From Paracoccus binzhouensis (GTDB lineage: Bacteria > Pseudomonadota > Alphaproteobacteria > Rhodobacterales > Rhodobacteraceae): DNA of 37,973 nt. The first letter of the stretch is position 1, and every line of letters starts with the position of its first letter. This document shows, in pieces, positions 26,423 to 34,911 of this stretch. Where the stretch lies: assembly GCF_016446475.1 (NCBI RefSeq), contig NZ_JAEHFP010000032.1, forward strand, positions 1-37,973. Direction: 5' to 3'. The notes under the pieces are model-generated. The model did not search any database. It was not told where the DNA came from and saw only the letters and a program-made list of their open reading frames with translations. The position numbers were made by a program, and so were the translations under genes.

Positions 26423-27748
26423 ATGGCCATTTCCCTCATCCCCGGCGCGGCGGCGACGCGCGACGCCTCCGGCAGGCTGTTCATCGACGAGGCGCCGCTG
26501 AAGCCCATCCATGTCACCGCCGCTGCCGCCGTCCTGGGCGGCGCGGCGCTGGACGGCTATGTCCTCGGCATCGTCGGGCCGGCACTTTCCATCGCCAAGC
26601 AAGAGCTGCAGCTTTCTGCGATCAGCCAGGGCCTCATCGCTTCGAGCGCGCTGATCGGAGTGTTCATCGGCGGGCTGTTCTTCGGCAACCTGGCGGACCG
26701 TTTCGGGCGCCGGCCGGTCTTCGCCTGGAACCTCGCCGCCTTCATCCTGCTGTCGCTGCTGCAGCTTTTCGTTCAGGATGTCTGGCAACTGGTGGCGATC
26801 CGGCTGGCGCTGGGGCTGGCCATCGGCGTCGAATATGCCGTCGGCTCCTCGGTCCTGGCCGAGTTCTCGCGCCGCAAGGGCAGGGGCGTGCTGCTGGGCT
26901 GCTTCTCGATCGGCTGGCAGGCGGGCTTCACCATCGCCTTTATCGTCGGCGCGTTCTATGGCGGCGACAATTGGCGGATGCTGCTGGCTTCGAGCGTGGT
27001 GCCGGCGCTGATCACCTTCGCGCTGCGGATGACCCTGCCCGAAACGCCGATGTGGCTGAAGGCGCGCGGCCGCGACGCCGAGGCGCAGGCCATCGTCGAG
27101 CGGCATTTCGGCGCGGAATACGCCATCCCGGAAGTCGATCTGAACGCCAGGCACGCATCGCCGCGCGAGTTGTTCACCGCCGAGACCTGGCGGCAGACGC
27201 TCTATTCCGGCCTCTTCTGGTTCTGCCAGGTCGGACCGTTCTTCGGCATTTTCACCTTCATGGCGCCGGTGCTCGAGTCGCTGGGGCTGAAGGACGCGAC
27301 GGCGGTGGACATGTCGCTGAACGCCATCCAGATCGCCGGGGCGGTGTTCGGGGTGTTCCTGCTGCACTGGATGAGCCGGCGCGGTTTCGTGATCTGGACC
27401 TTCGCCGTCGTGCTGCTGACCTTCCTGGCGCTGGGGCTGTTCCCGCAGGCGCCAAGCTGGGCCGTCATCGCGCTGTTCTCGGTCTACATGTTCGTCGCCC
27501 CGGCTGCCAACAACATCCAGTTCGTCTATCCGCCCGAGATCTTCGACACGCATGTGCGGGCGACCGGCGTCGGCTTCTCGGCGGCGTTCTCGCGGATCTC
27601 GGCTGCGGGGGTGACCTATCTGTTGCCCTGGCTGCTGCAGCAATTCGGCTTCTCGGCCACGCTGGTGATGATGGCGGGCTTCCCGCTGCTGGGGCTGGTG
27701 CTGTCGATCCTCTGGGCGCCCGAGACCAAGGGCAGGCATCTGCGCTGA
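26423..27748 (+). CDS. MFS transporter, sugar/metabolite:H+ symporter type
   Basis: This 441-residue protein has about 12 hydrophobic helices. The MFS signature lies after helix 2 (GGLFFGNLADRFGRRPVFAWNL), and the helix-4 motif RLALGLAIGVEYAVGSSVLAEF is typical of the metabolite:H+ symporter/sugar porter branch. PETPMWL after helix 6 and APETKGRHLR at the C-terminus are also seen in sugar and aromatic-acid porters. The substrate cannot be read from the sequence, and no catabolic gene is adjacent. The ATG at 26423 follows CAGGAAGG and is chosen because the first helix begins about 30 residues later. Confidence 0.9.
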   Translation: MAISLIPGAAATRDASGRLFIDEAPLKPIHVTAAAAVLGGAALDGYVLGIVGPALSIAKQELQLSAISQGLIASSALIGVFIGGLFFGNLADRFGRRPVFAWNLAAFILLSLLQLFVQDVWQLVAIRLALGLAIGVEYAVGSSVLAEFSRRKGRGVLLGCFSIGWQAGFTIAFIVGAFYGGDNWRMLLASSVVPALITFALRMTLPETPMWLKARGRDAEAQAIVERHFGAEYAIPEVDLNARHASPRELFTAETWRQTLYSGLFWFCQVGPFFGIFTFMAPVLESLGLKDATAVDMSLNAIQIAGAVFGVFLLHWMSRRGFVIWTFAVVLLTFLALGLFPQAPSWAVIALFSVYMFVAPAANNIQFVYPPEIFDTHVRATGVGFSAAFSRISAAGVTYLLPWLLQQFGFSATLVMMAGFPLLGLVLSILWAPETKGRHLR

Positions 27749-27772
27749 GGGAGATGCGGTCCGGCGGGTTAA

Positions 27773-28219
27773 TACCGCTCTGGCGGAAGCCCGCTACCGG
27801 CATCAAGGCTGAAGCTGACGGTTCCCGAGGCGATCGCACGGATCCGGGATGGTCGTTTGCTTCGGGTGGGCAAGTATCTGCAGCGACCCGGATTTGCCTC
27901 GGTTCTGGTCAATCTCGGCCATGCCGGACAGCAGGGCGAGGCGATTTCCCTGGTTGTCTTCGCCAGTTCTCAGGGGTTGCGCACTGCCGAACTGGCGACG
28001 TTCATCCGGCGGATGGGCTTGCCCTTCCGCCGGCTCCGTGGGCCGCGCGGCGGCGATCAGTTGCGGTTGACGGCGACCGACCGGCAGGCATTTCACGACC
28101 GCTTCATCAGTTTTCGTAGCTTGGGGATCAGGGCGCGCCTGGACCGGGACAGTCTCCGGCAGCGCCTTGATGCGCGCGGAACCGTCCTGGCGGGCGGCAG
28201 CGTGCGCAAGCTTATATAA
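27773..28219 (+). pseudogene. unrecognised ORF, probably lacking its 5' end
   Basis: The frame is open from just after a stop at 27770 to TAA at 28217-28219. There is no ATG or GTG before coding-like sequence begins: LKLTVPEAIARIRDGRLLRVGKYLQRPGFASVLVNL is protein-like from about 27806. The only alternative start is TTG at 27857 (120 residues), which would cut into this conserved-looking block. The rest (LRTAELATFIRRMGLPFRRL, then LTATDRQAFHDRFISFRSL) has a helix-turn-helix feel, and I have seen similar patterns in mobile-element accessory proteins, but I cannot name the family. It may be a fragment of a transposon-borne protein left 5'-truncated. Confidence 0.4.
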
Positions 28220-28453
28220 CTGAAAAAATAGAAAAAAGATGACGTCTGAAGGGCTGATGCTGCAGGCTCATACCAATCTTTGCAGGCGACGCCGAACTTT
28301 CTCGGTTCAAAGCTCTATTCTGACGCCTGCGCAGCAGTTCCGACCTGGATCGGCAGATCAGGTGCAGGATCGCTGGTCGAGGCAGAGCAGCGAAGCCTCC
28401 GTTCTCATCACGATTTTCGGCTTTGCACGGTCGGTCTGTTGAACTAGGGAGGA

Positions 28454-29044
28454 ATGCAATCGGTCAGCCTCCCGCGTCTCTGCGCTGCCAGCCGACGTTT
28501 CTGCAATCGGCAGCGGCATGGGGCGGGCAAGGTGGAACGGACGGGTCTGGACTGGTTGTTTTGCGCCCATCGCGGGGATGTCAGTTCCTATCTGGCCCGG
28601 ATGCTGCGCGACCCCGATCTGGCCGAGGATCTGACGCAGGACGCGTTTCTGCGCTGTTGCACCGCACTGCAGGCCGGTAGCAGGCCGGACAATCTGCGGG
28701 GCTATCTCTATCGCATCGCGCGCAATATCGCTGTCGATCACCTGCGGCTGCAAAGGCGGCGCCGCACCGACATGCCGGGCGATCATGTCCTTGCCGCCAT
28801 TGCCGACCCCCGGCCGGGGCAGGAGCGTCGGATGATCGACCGCGAGCGGTTGAAGGTCTTCCTGCGGGCGCTGGCCGGCCTGCCCGACAAGACGCAGCGG
28901 ATTTTCGTGCTGCACCGCATCAAGGGGTTCAGCTATCGCGAGGTGGCGCGGCATATGGACCTGTCGGAAAGCTCGGTGCAGAAGCATCTGGCGCGGGCGC
29001 TGTTCGAGGTCACGCGCCGCTTGCGGGAATATGAGGACGGCTGA
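28454..29044 (+). CDS. FecI-type ECF sigma factor
   Basis: This is an iron-starvation ECF sigma factor of the FecI group. Sigma2 shows YLARMLRDPDLAEDLTQDAFLR, then DNLRGYLYRIARNIAVDHLRLQRR. Sigma4 shows LAGLPDKTQRIFVLHRIKGFSYREVARHMDLSESSVQKHLARALFEVTRRLREY. It would direct transcription of the TonB receptor gene downstream when released by FecR. The annotated ATG (196 residues) has GGGAGGA only one base away, which is too close. A GTG at 28532 would give 170 residues, the usual FecI length, and the first 26 residues have codon use unlike the rest, so the true start may be there. The stop overlaps the fecR start by one base (TGATG). Confidence 0.9.
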   Translation: MQSVSLPRLCAASRRFCNRQRHGAGKVERTGLDWLFCAHRGDVSSYLARMLRDPDLAEDLTQDAFLRCCTALQAGSRPDNLRGYLYRIARNIAVDHLRLQRRRRTDMPGDHVLAAIADPRPGQERRMIDRERLKVFLRALAGLPDKTQRIFVLHRIKGFSYREVARHMDLSESSVQKHLARALFEVTRRLREYEDG

Positions 29045-29985
29045 TGAAGGGGCAATCCAGCGACAGCTCGCGGCCCGGCGGGGACGCCGAGGCCGAGGCG
29101 GCGGAATGGGTGATCCGGCTGGCTGATCCCGAGGCGGCGGACGAGGCGCGGGCCGCCTTTCGCGACTGGCTGGGCCGCGATCCCGCGCATCACGGCGCCT
29201 TCGAGAACGCACGGCGCACCTGGCAGGAACTGGGCCTGATCGGCAGCATGGCCCGGCGCCGCCGCGGGCGCGGTACGCTTGCCCTGGCCGCGCTGGCCGC
29301 CGGGCTCTCGCTCTGGTTCTGGCAGGACGATCTGCGCATCCGGCTGCGGGCAGATCATGTCGCGGCGGTGGGGGAAAACCTCGCGATCATGCTTCCGGAC
29401 GGCAGCCGGGCCGAGCTTGCCTCGGGCGCAGCCCTGGCCGAGGATTACGACGGCACACAGCGGCTGATCCGGCTGCTGGAGGGCAGGGCCTATTTCACCG
29501 CCGCTCCGGCCGCGCAGCAGCAGGGCCGCCCCTTCGTGGTCGAGGCGGGCGGCATCCGCATCACTGCCCTGGGCACGCAGTTCTCGGTCGATCTGCACGA
29601 GAACGAGGTCGCGGTGCTGGTCGCCGAGCACAGCGTCCGGGTCGAGCCCATCGCCGGCCCTGCGGCCTCGGTCGTGCTGGCCGAGGGCATGGGCGTCGAT
29701 GCCCGGCCCGGGCTCATCCCCACCCCCACGCTGCGCGACATGGATTTCGCCAATGCCTGGCGTTCGGGCGAGCTGGTCTTTGACGACCGGCCCTTGGGCG
29801 AGGTGGTGGCCGAGCTGAACCGCTATCGCCACGGCCGCATCGTCCTGCGCGGCAAGGATCTGGCCGCGCGCCGGGTCAGCGGCGTGTTCCATACCGACGA
29901 CATCGGCCAGGCGGTGGACCGGATCGCGGGGGAGCTGGGCCTGCGCCGCCTGTCGGTTCCGCCGCTGGTGACGGTGCTTTACTGA
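29044..29985 (+). CDS. FecR-type anti-sigma factor / signal transducer
   Basis: This 313-residue inner-membrane protein has a cytoplasmic N-terminal domain (EAAEWVIRLADPEAADEARAAFRDWL, then DPAHHGAFENARRTW) that binds the sigma factor. One membrane helix lies at about residues 78-94 (LALAALAAGLSLWFW). The periplasmic FecR domain follows (DGSRAELASGAALAEDY, then VEAGGIRITALGTQFSVDL and VLVAEHSVRVEP), and then an STN-like C-terminal part (FDDRPLGEVVAELNRYRHGRIVL). It relays ligand occupancy of the outer-membrane receptor to FecI. The start overlaps the fecI stop, so translation is coupled. Confidence 0.92.
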   Translation: MKGQSSDSSRPGGDAEAEAAEWVIRLADPEAADEARAAFRDWLGRDPAHHGAFENARRTWQELGLIGSMARRRRGRGTLALAALAAGLSLWFWQDDLRIRLRADHVAAVGENLAIMLPDGSRAELASGAALAEDYDGTQRLIRLLEGRAYFTAAPAAQQQGRPFVVEAGGIRITALGTQFSVDLHENEVAVLVAEHSVRVEPIAGPAASVVLAEGMGVDARPGLIPTPTLRDMDFANAWRSGELVFDDRPLGEVVAELNRYRHGRIVLRGKDLAARRVSGVFHTDDIGQAVDRIAGELGLRRLSVPPLVTVLY

Positions 29986-30083
29986 ACCACGAAAAAATTC
30001 GCGTCCGGCATTACCGGATCGCGCGCCGGATTCGTCCTTTTCCTGAACCCGCCCCGCAGAGGGCCAACGATCGGAGAGGGACC

Positions 30084-32534
30084 GTGAACAGACAGATCAG
30101 CCGCATCGCCCTGATCGCCGCGCTTGGCGGCGTGGGAATCGCCACGCAGCAACTGGAGCCCGCGATGGCGCAGGAGGCCGCGCAGACCCGCGCCTTCGAT
30201 ATCCCGGCACAAAGCCTGAACGGCGCGCTTTTGCGTTTTGCGCGCGAGGCCGGGGTGCAGGTGCTTTACGATACCGCCCTGGTGCAGGGCCGCCAGAGCC
30301 CCGGCGTCAGCCGGCGGATGACCACCAGCGCGGCGCTGGAGCGATTGCTGCAAGGCTCGGGCCTGGGTTTCCGGGTGAACTCGCCGCAGTCGATCTCGCT
30401 GGTCGCGCCGCAGGCGGCGGCCGAAACCCCTGCCGATACCGTGGTGCTGGACGAGATCCGGCTGGACGCGGGCGGCGCGGTGACCGAGGGCACCGGCAGC
30501 TACACCACCGGCCTGACCACGGTCGCGACCGGCCTGCCGCTGACCATGAAGGAGACGCCGCAGTCGATCAGCGTCGCCACCCGGCAAAGCATGGACGACC
30601 AGAACCAGCGCAGCATTTCCGAGGTGCTGGAGGATACCGCCGGCATCACCGTCATGCCGATGGATACCGAGCGGCGCAGCGTCTATGCGCGCGGCTTCTC
30701 CAGCCCGACCTACATGGTCGATGGCCTGCCGGTCTGGTATCGCATCCAGTATGGCTCTGGCCCCAGCATGGCCGACATGGCGATCTATGACCGTGTCGAG
30801 GTGCTGCGTGGCGCCACCGGGCTGATGGCCGGGGCGGGCGAGCCTTCGGTCGTGGTCAACATGGTGCGCAAGACGCCGACCGCTACGCCGCAGACGCAGC
30901 TGCGCTTTTCGGCCGGCAGCTGGAACACCGTCCGCAGCGATCTCGACATCAGCGGGCCGTTGAACGCGGACGGCTCGATCCGCGGCCGCTTCGTCGCCGC
31001 GCATGAGCAGGGCGATTCCTGGCTGGACCGCTACGAACGGCGCAAGACCGTGCTTTACGGCACCGTCGAGGCCGATGTCGGCGATGCCGGCACGCTGAGC
31101 GCCGGCTATGATTTCCAGCGCTCGCGCACCCGCAACCACCAGTTCGGCGGCCTGCCGCTGATCGCCAATGACGGCTCGCAGCTGGATTATGATACCAGCA
31201 CCAACGCCGGCGGCGGCAACCTGCCGCTGACCCAGACCACGCAGACCCTGTTCCTGCGCTATGCCCAGGACTTCGGCACCGGCTGGCAGGCGGTGGGCGA
31301 CCTGTCCTTCTACAAGGCCGAGCGCAAGGGCTATCTGGCCTCGGCCAGCTGGGGCTCGCCCGATCCGCAGGGCTATGGCGTGCAGACCGTCGGCGGCTAT
31401 GCCGATACCGATACCGAGCAGACCGCGCTGTCGCTGACCGCCTCGGGCCCGGTCGAGCTGTGGGGCCGCAGCCATGACCTGCGCTTTGGCATCACCGGCA
31501 ATTGGGGCAAGGACAACCACAAGGCCTATTCGGCCTTCGACGGGACCGAGATCGACTATCAGCCGATTACCGGCTCGATCTTCGACTGGGACGGCCATGT
31601 GCCGAACCTGATCCAGCAGGCCGGCTATGTCAGCTATGTCAGCGATACCGAGATCGACCAGGTCGCGGCCTATGGCTCGGGCCGCTTCGGCCTGACCGAC
31701 CGGCTGAACCTGATCGCCGGTGCGCGGGTGGTCTGGTATGACTACGACTATACGACAAAGAACCTCGACAGCGGCGCGACCACGCATCAGCAGATCAGCC
31801 GCAATGGCGAATGGATCCCCTATGCCGGGCTGACCTATGACCTGAACGACGACTGGTCGGTCTATGCCAGCTATACCCGGGTCTTCAAGCAGGCGAGCTA
31901 TCGCGACAAGGACAACCGGATCGTGGAGCCGACCACGGGCTCGAATTACGAGCTGGGCACGAAGGCGAGCTTCGCAGATGACCGGCTGAACTTCGCTGCG
32001 GCGATCTATCTTCTGGAGCAGGACAACCTGCCCGTCCGCGACCGCAGCGTCAGCTATCAGTTGCCCGACGGCTCGAACCCCTACAAGTCCATCGACGGCA
32101 CCCGCAGCAAGGGGTTCGAGATGGAACTGGCGGGCGAGATCCGGCCGAATATCCAGCTGGCCGCCAGCTATGCCTATACGACCGCCAAGGACGGCGACGG
32201 GCTGCGCATCTCGACCGTCACGCCGCGCCATTCGGTCAAGCTGTCGGGAGTTTATGCCTTCGAGACGATGCCCTTGACCCTGGGCGCCAGCCTGCGCTGG
32301 CAAAGTGCCATCGAGAACACCTGGGTCTGGCCCGTCACCGGCACGGCGCGGCAGGGCTCCTATGCGGTCGTCGGGCTGATGGCACGCTATGATTTCCGGA
32401 ACGGCATGAGCGCCAGCCTGAACATCGAGAACCTGTTCGATCGCAAATATCTGTCCTCGATCGACGAGACCTATGCCACCGGCAATTACGGCGCGCCGCG
32501 CAACGCGACGCTGAGCCTGGACTATCGGTTCTGA
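30084..32534 (+). CDS. TonB-dependent siderophore receptor with signalling (STN) domain
   Basis: This 816-residue outer-membrane transducer starts at GTG with GGAGAGGG ahead. A signal peptide ending at AMAQ is followed by an STN domain (about residues 34-115: FDIPAQSLNGALLRFAREAGVQVLYD, later LLQGSGLGFRV) that touches FecR. Next is a plug (MKETPQSISVATRQSMDDQN, then YARGFSSPTYMVDGLPV and DRVEVLRGATGLMAGAGEPSVVVNMVRK) and a 22-strand barrel ending in the aromatic YRF. The plug motifs resemble ferripyoverdine/FhuE/FoxA-type hydroxamate receptors, so it probably takes up a foreign siderophore. No siderophore synthesis or ABC importer gene is adjacent. Expression should depend on the upstream FecI. 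Confidence 0.93.
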   Translation: MNRQISRIALIAALGGVGIATQQLEPAMAQEAAQTRAFDIPAQSLNGALLRFAREAGVQVLYDTALVQGRQSPGVSRRMTTSAALERLLQGSGLGFRVNSPQSISLVAPQAAAETPADTVVLDEIRLDAGGAVTEGTGSYTTGLTTVATGLPLTMKETPQSISVATRQSMDDQNQRSISEVLEDTAGITVMPMDTERRSVYARGFSSPTYMVDGLPVWYRIQYGSGPSMADMAIYDRVEVLRGATGLMAGAGEPSVVVNMVRKTPTATPQTQLRFSAGSWNTVRSDLDISGPLNADGSIRGRFVAAHEQGDSWLDRYERRKTVLYGTVEADVGDAGTLSAGYDFQRSRTRNHQFGGLPLIANDGSQLDYDTSTNAGGGNLPLTQTTQTLFLRYAQDFGTGWQAVGDLSFYKAERKGYLASASWGSPDPQGYGVQTVGGYADTDTEQTALSLTASGPVELWGRSHDLRFGITGNWGKDNHKAYSAFDGTEIDYQPITGSIFDWDGHVPNLIQQAGYVSYVSDTEIDQVAAYGSGRFGLTDRLNLIAGARVVWYDYDYTTKNLDSGATTHQQISRNGEWIPYAGLTYDLNDDWSVYASYTRVFKQASYRDKDNRIVEPTTGSNYELGTKASFADDRLNFAAAIYLLEQDNLPVRDRSVSYQLPDGSNPYKSIDGTRSKGFEMELAGEIRPNIQLAASYAYTTAKDGDGLRISTVTPRHSVKLSGVYAFETMPLTLGASLRWQSAIENTWVWPVTGTARQGSYAVVGLMARYDFRNGMSASLNIENLFDRKYLSSIDETYATGNYGAPRNATLSLDYRF

Positions 32535-32721
32535 GCATTCTGTGCGAACAAGGGGACACATGACCCAATTGAGGCAGTCCCCAAGAAGGACCGTTCCTGT
32601 GGATCGGTGCCGATGCCAACCTGGATGGTCACGGAAATTCTGTGGCCCATCTGACAGCTTGCACGGTCTCTGGTCCGACGCCGCCCCGGCCGCGTATTTC
32701 AGGCGCTAGGCGCCGCAGCCC

Positions 32722-32810
32722 TGTTCCCGTCCCATGCGCTTCACATGATCTGTAATACCAACGGATTCGAGCACCGCCTGACCATCCGTGGACGAACGGC
32801 CAGGTCAAGC
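32722..32810 (+). pseudogene. IS481-type transposase fragment
   Basis: Short blocks in shifting frames match the end of the DDE integrase core of IS481-type transposases: CSRPMRF, then MICNTNGFEHRLT, then HPWTNGQVKR. A few residues between EHRLT and HPWTNG are missing, and the frame changes twice. The match stops exactly where the IS5-type left inverted repeat begins (32811). It is a small decayed fragment, and homology is judged from memory of the family. Confidence 0.6.
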
Positions 32811-33861
32811 GGGCGTTGTTGCAGAACACTGACGGTGAAGGGTTCCCATCACGGATCCATGCGGTTAGACGGGCGGCATGAGCAAGCCCGAGCCGGCCCG
32901 CTAGCGCACAACGAACTGGCCCGCAACGATGCGTTCAGGCCGCGCGGGTCGCTGCTGATCTGGCTGGACAGGGAGATGGCCTGGCTCGCGCCGCATGAGG
33001 GTCGCCCTGGGCGCCCGCCGGTCTTCTCGAATGCGGCGATCCAGTTCTGCCTGTCGATCAAGGTGCTGTTCAAGCTGCCGCTCAGACAGACCGCCGGAAT
33101 GGTCTTCAGCCTGTTGCGGCTGGCCGGGCTGGACTGGCCCGTTCCGGACTATTCGACCCTGTGCCGCAGGCAGAAGACCGTGGAGGTGCATATCCCGTAT
33201 CGCCGCGCTGCCGGGCCGCTGAACCTGCTGGCGGACAACACAGGGATCAAGTTCCTCGGCGACGGGGAATGGCGGGCGCGCAAGCATGGTGTTCAGAGCC
33301 GTCGCCAATGGCGCAAGGTCCATCTGGCCATGGACGCCGCCACATCCGACATTCGCGCGGTCGAGTTCACCCCCAGCCGGGAAGGCGACAGCCCCGTCCT
33401 GCCGGACCTGCTGGGCCAGATCCCCGAAGATGAGGAGATCGGCACCGTGATCGCAGACGGCGCCTACGACACCCGCTGCTGCCACAGCGCCATCATCGCG
33501 CGCGGTGGCACGGCAATCATCCCGATCCGCAGGAATGGTCGACCGTGGAAGGAGGACTGCCCAGCCGCCCGGGCCCGAAACAGAACCCTGCGCGCCACGC
33601 ACCACTACGGCCGCGCGTTCTGGAAACGATGGACAGGATACCATGCCCGCAGCCGAGCCGAGGCAAGGATGTGCTGCCTCAAGGCATTCGGCGAGCGCAT
33701 CGCCGCAAGAGACCCAGACCGCCAAACCGCCGAAATCCACATCCGCGTCGCACTCTTGCACCGCTTCAATGCCCTCGGCACCGCCGAGATCGTCCGCGTG
33801 GTCTGCGCTTGAAGGGAGAAGGGGAAGTCGCGCCTCAATCCGACTTTCTGCAACAATGCCC
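32811..33861 (+). mobile_element. defective IS5-family insertion sequence
   Basis: The element is 1051 bases, bounded by imperfect inverted repeats: GGGCGTTGTTGCAGAA at 32811-32826 and the complement of GGGCATTGTTGCAGAAAGTC at the right end (33842-33861). Between them lies one transposase gene in the expected orientation, with a leader of about 65 bases. I find no convincing target-site duplication beside the repeats (AAGC on the left, TTAT on the right). The element is probably immobile because its transposase is broken. Confidence 0.75.
32878..33812 (+). pseudogene. IS5-family transposase, nonsense and frameshift near the start
   Basis: The expected start MSKPEPAR lies at 32878-32901 but is followed by TAG (32902-32904). 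A net frameshift then occurs near 32925, where about four bases seem missing (PA...ND). From there the frame is intact: RGSLLIWLDREMAWLAPHEG, QTAGMVFSLLRLAGLDWPVPDYSTLCRR, then the DDE residues in LADNTGIKFLG, VIADGAYDTR and RAEARMCCLKAFGERIAA. A longer open frame from 32745 simply reads into the left inverted repeat in the shifted frame and is not a real N-terminus. The catalytic residues remain, so the truncated protein could only be made from an internal start. Confidence 0.8.
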
Positions 33862-33920
33862 TTATGATCCGAGAACGAGTCCTGACTCGCGGAGACAATC
33901 ATGATTGATTGGAGCAGTTC

Positions 33921-34124
33921 TTAACAATTCCTCAATCTTTCAGCGGCGTCGCGGAGCACGTCTGACACTGCGGGATGAAGCACCTGAGCAAGCGCTTCGT
34001 AGCGGATGGCGGCGCTCACCCTCCGCTCTTGAGTGTGCAAATGCTCCAGGGGGGCGCCGAGCAGGACTTCAAGCAGGAAAGCACGAAGGGCATCTTCGTT
34101 GGTTTGCTTCCATTTTGTCGTCAT
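33921..34124 (-). CDS. small hypothetical protein
   Basis: This encodes 67 residues from ATG at 34124 with AAGGGG upstream. The sequence is mostly helical (NEDALRAFLLEVLLGAPLEHLHT, then RRVSAAIRYEALAQVLHPAVSDVLRDAAERL) with no membrane segment or signal peptide. I do not recognise it. It lies between the IS5-type element and the hydantoin racemase gene, 40 bases after the racemase stop on the same strand, so it could be co-transcribed. Composition is lower in GC than the flanking operon. Confidence 0.4.
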   Translation of the reverse strand: MTTKWKQTNEDALRAFLLEVLLGAPLEHLHTQERRVSAAIRYEALAQVLHPAVSDVLRDAAERLRNC

Positions 34125-34164
34125 GACGGCGCCCCTTCGCTGAGTATCCCGGATGCCTATTGAC

Positions 34165-34893
34165 CTACGAGAACGTGTCCAGCGGAAAGCCGGTGACGCG
34201 CTTGGGTCGGGGCGGCGCGTAGGTGCGCACCTTCGAGGTCTTTAGCCCCAGCCGGACCAACGATTCGGCGATGGTGACTGCTGAAGCCACGCCATCGACG
34301 ACAGGGACGCCGGTGCGCTCGCGCACCTTGGCCTCCAGTTCGGCCATGCCGCCGCAGCCGAGGCAGATCACCTCGGCATGGTCGCGTTCGACGGCGGCGG
34401 CGGCCTGTTCGACGATGGCCTCGACCGCGCGCTCGGGCTGGGTCTCAAGCTCCAGCACTGCCATGCCGCTGGCCCGGACCGAGGCGCAACGCGCGTCAAG
34501 CCCGGCCAGCTTCAGCCGGTCCTCGATCATCGGCACCGCCCGGTCCAGCGTGGTCACGACCGAATATTTGTGCCCCAGGAACATGGCGGTCGAGGCGGCG
34601 GCCTCGGTGATGTCCACCACCGGCACCTCCAGCAGTTCCTGCAACCCTTCGCGGCCATGCTCGCCATAGCCGGCCTGGATCACCGCGTCGAAGGGCTGGT
34701 CGTAGCGCATGACCGCATCCATGACGCCGACGGCGGCAAGGTAGCTTTCGAAATTGCCCTCGACCGACTCCGCGCCGAAGCGCGGGGTCAGGGCGACGAT
34801 CTCGGTTCCCGGGGCGGCGGCCTTCCGGGCCTGGACGCCGATGCCGTGGGTCATCGTCTCGGTCGTGTTCACGTTCACAACAAGGATACGCAT
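34165..34893 (-). CDS. aspartate/glutamate racemase family protein, hydantoin racemase type
   Basis: This 242-residue Asp/Glu/hydantoin racemase has the family's N-terminal MRILVVNVNTTETMT. The first catalytic cysteine position is replaced in AGYGEHG, where hydantoin racemases often carry a cysteine (about residue 75). The second catalytic motif CLGCGGM is present near residue 178. It is 18 bases downstream of the NCS1 permease on the same strand, so the two form an operon. Hydantoin racemases interconvert D- and L-5-substituted hydantoins, and allantoin racemases are close relatives. The missing first cysteine may mean altered or lost racemase activity, but I am judging alignment by eye. Confidence 0.85.
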   Translation of the reverse strand: MRILVVNVNTTETMTHGIGVQARKAAAPGTEIVALTPRFGAESVEGNFESYLAAVGVMDAVMRYDQPFDAVIQAGYGEHGREGLQELLEVPVVDITEAAASTAMFLGHKYSVVTTLDRAVPMIEDRLKLAGLDARCASVRASGMAVLELETQPERAVEAIVEQAAAAVERDHAEVICLGCGGMAELEAKVRERTGVPVVDGVASAVTIAESLVRLGLKTSKVRTYAPPRPKRVTGFPLDTFS

Positions 34894-34911
34894 GTCTTCT
34901 CCGTCTCGGGA

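Noticed and set aside
29979..32561. 860-residue open frame opposite the TonB receptor
   Set aside because: Low-complexity Ala/Gly/Arg-rich antisense of a well-supported receptor gene, with no ribosome-binding site or domain.
32745..32877. N-terminal extension of the IS5 transposase
   Set aside because: It reads through the left inverted repeat and the IS481 fragment in a shifted frame. The native start is at 32878.
32800..33875. Target-site duplication around the IS5-type element
   Set aside because: The bases beside the two repeats (AAGC and TTAT) do not match, so none is reported.
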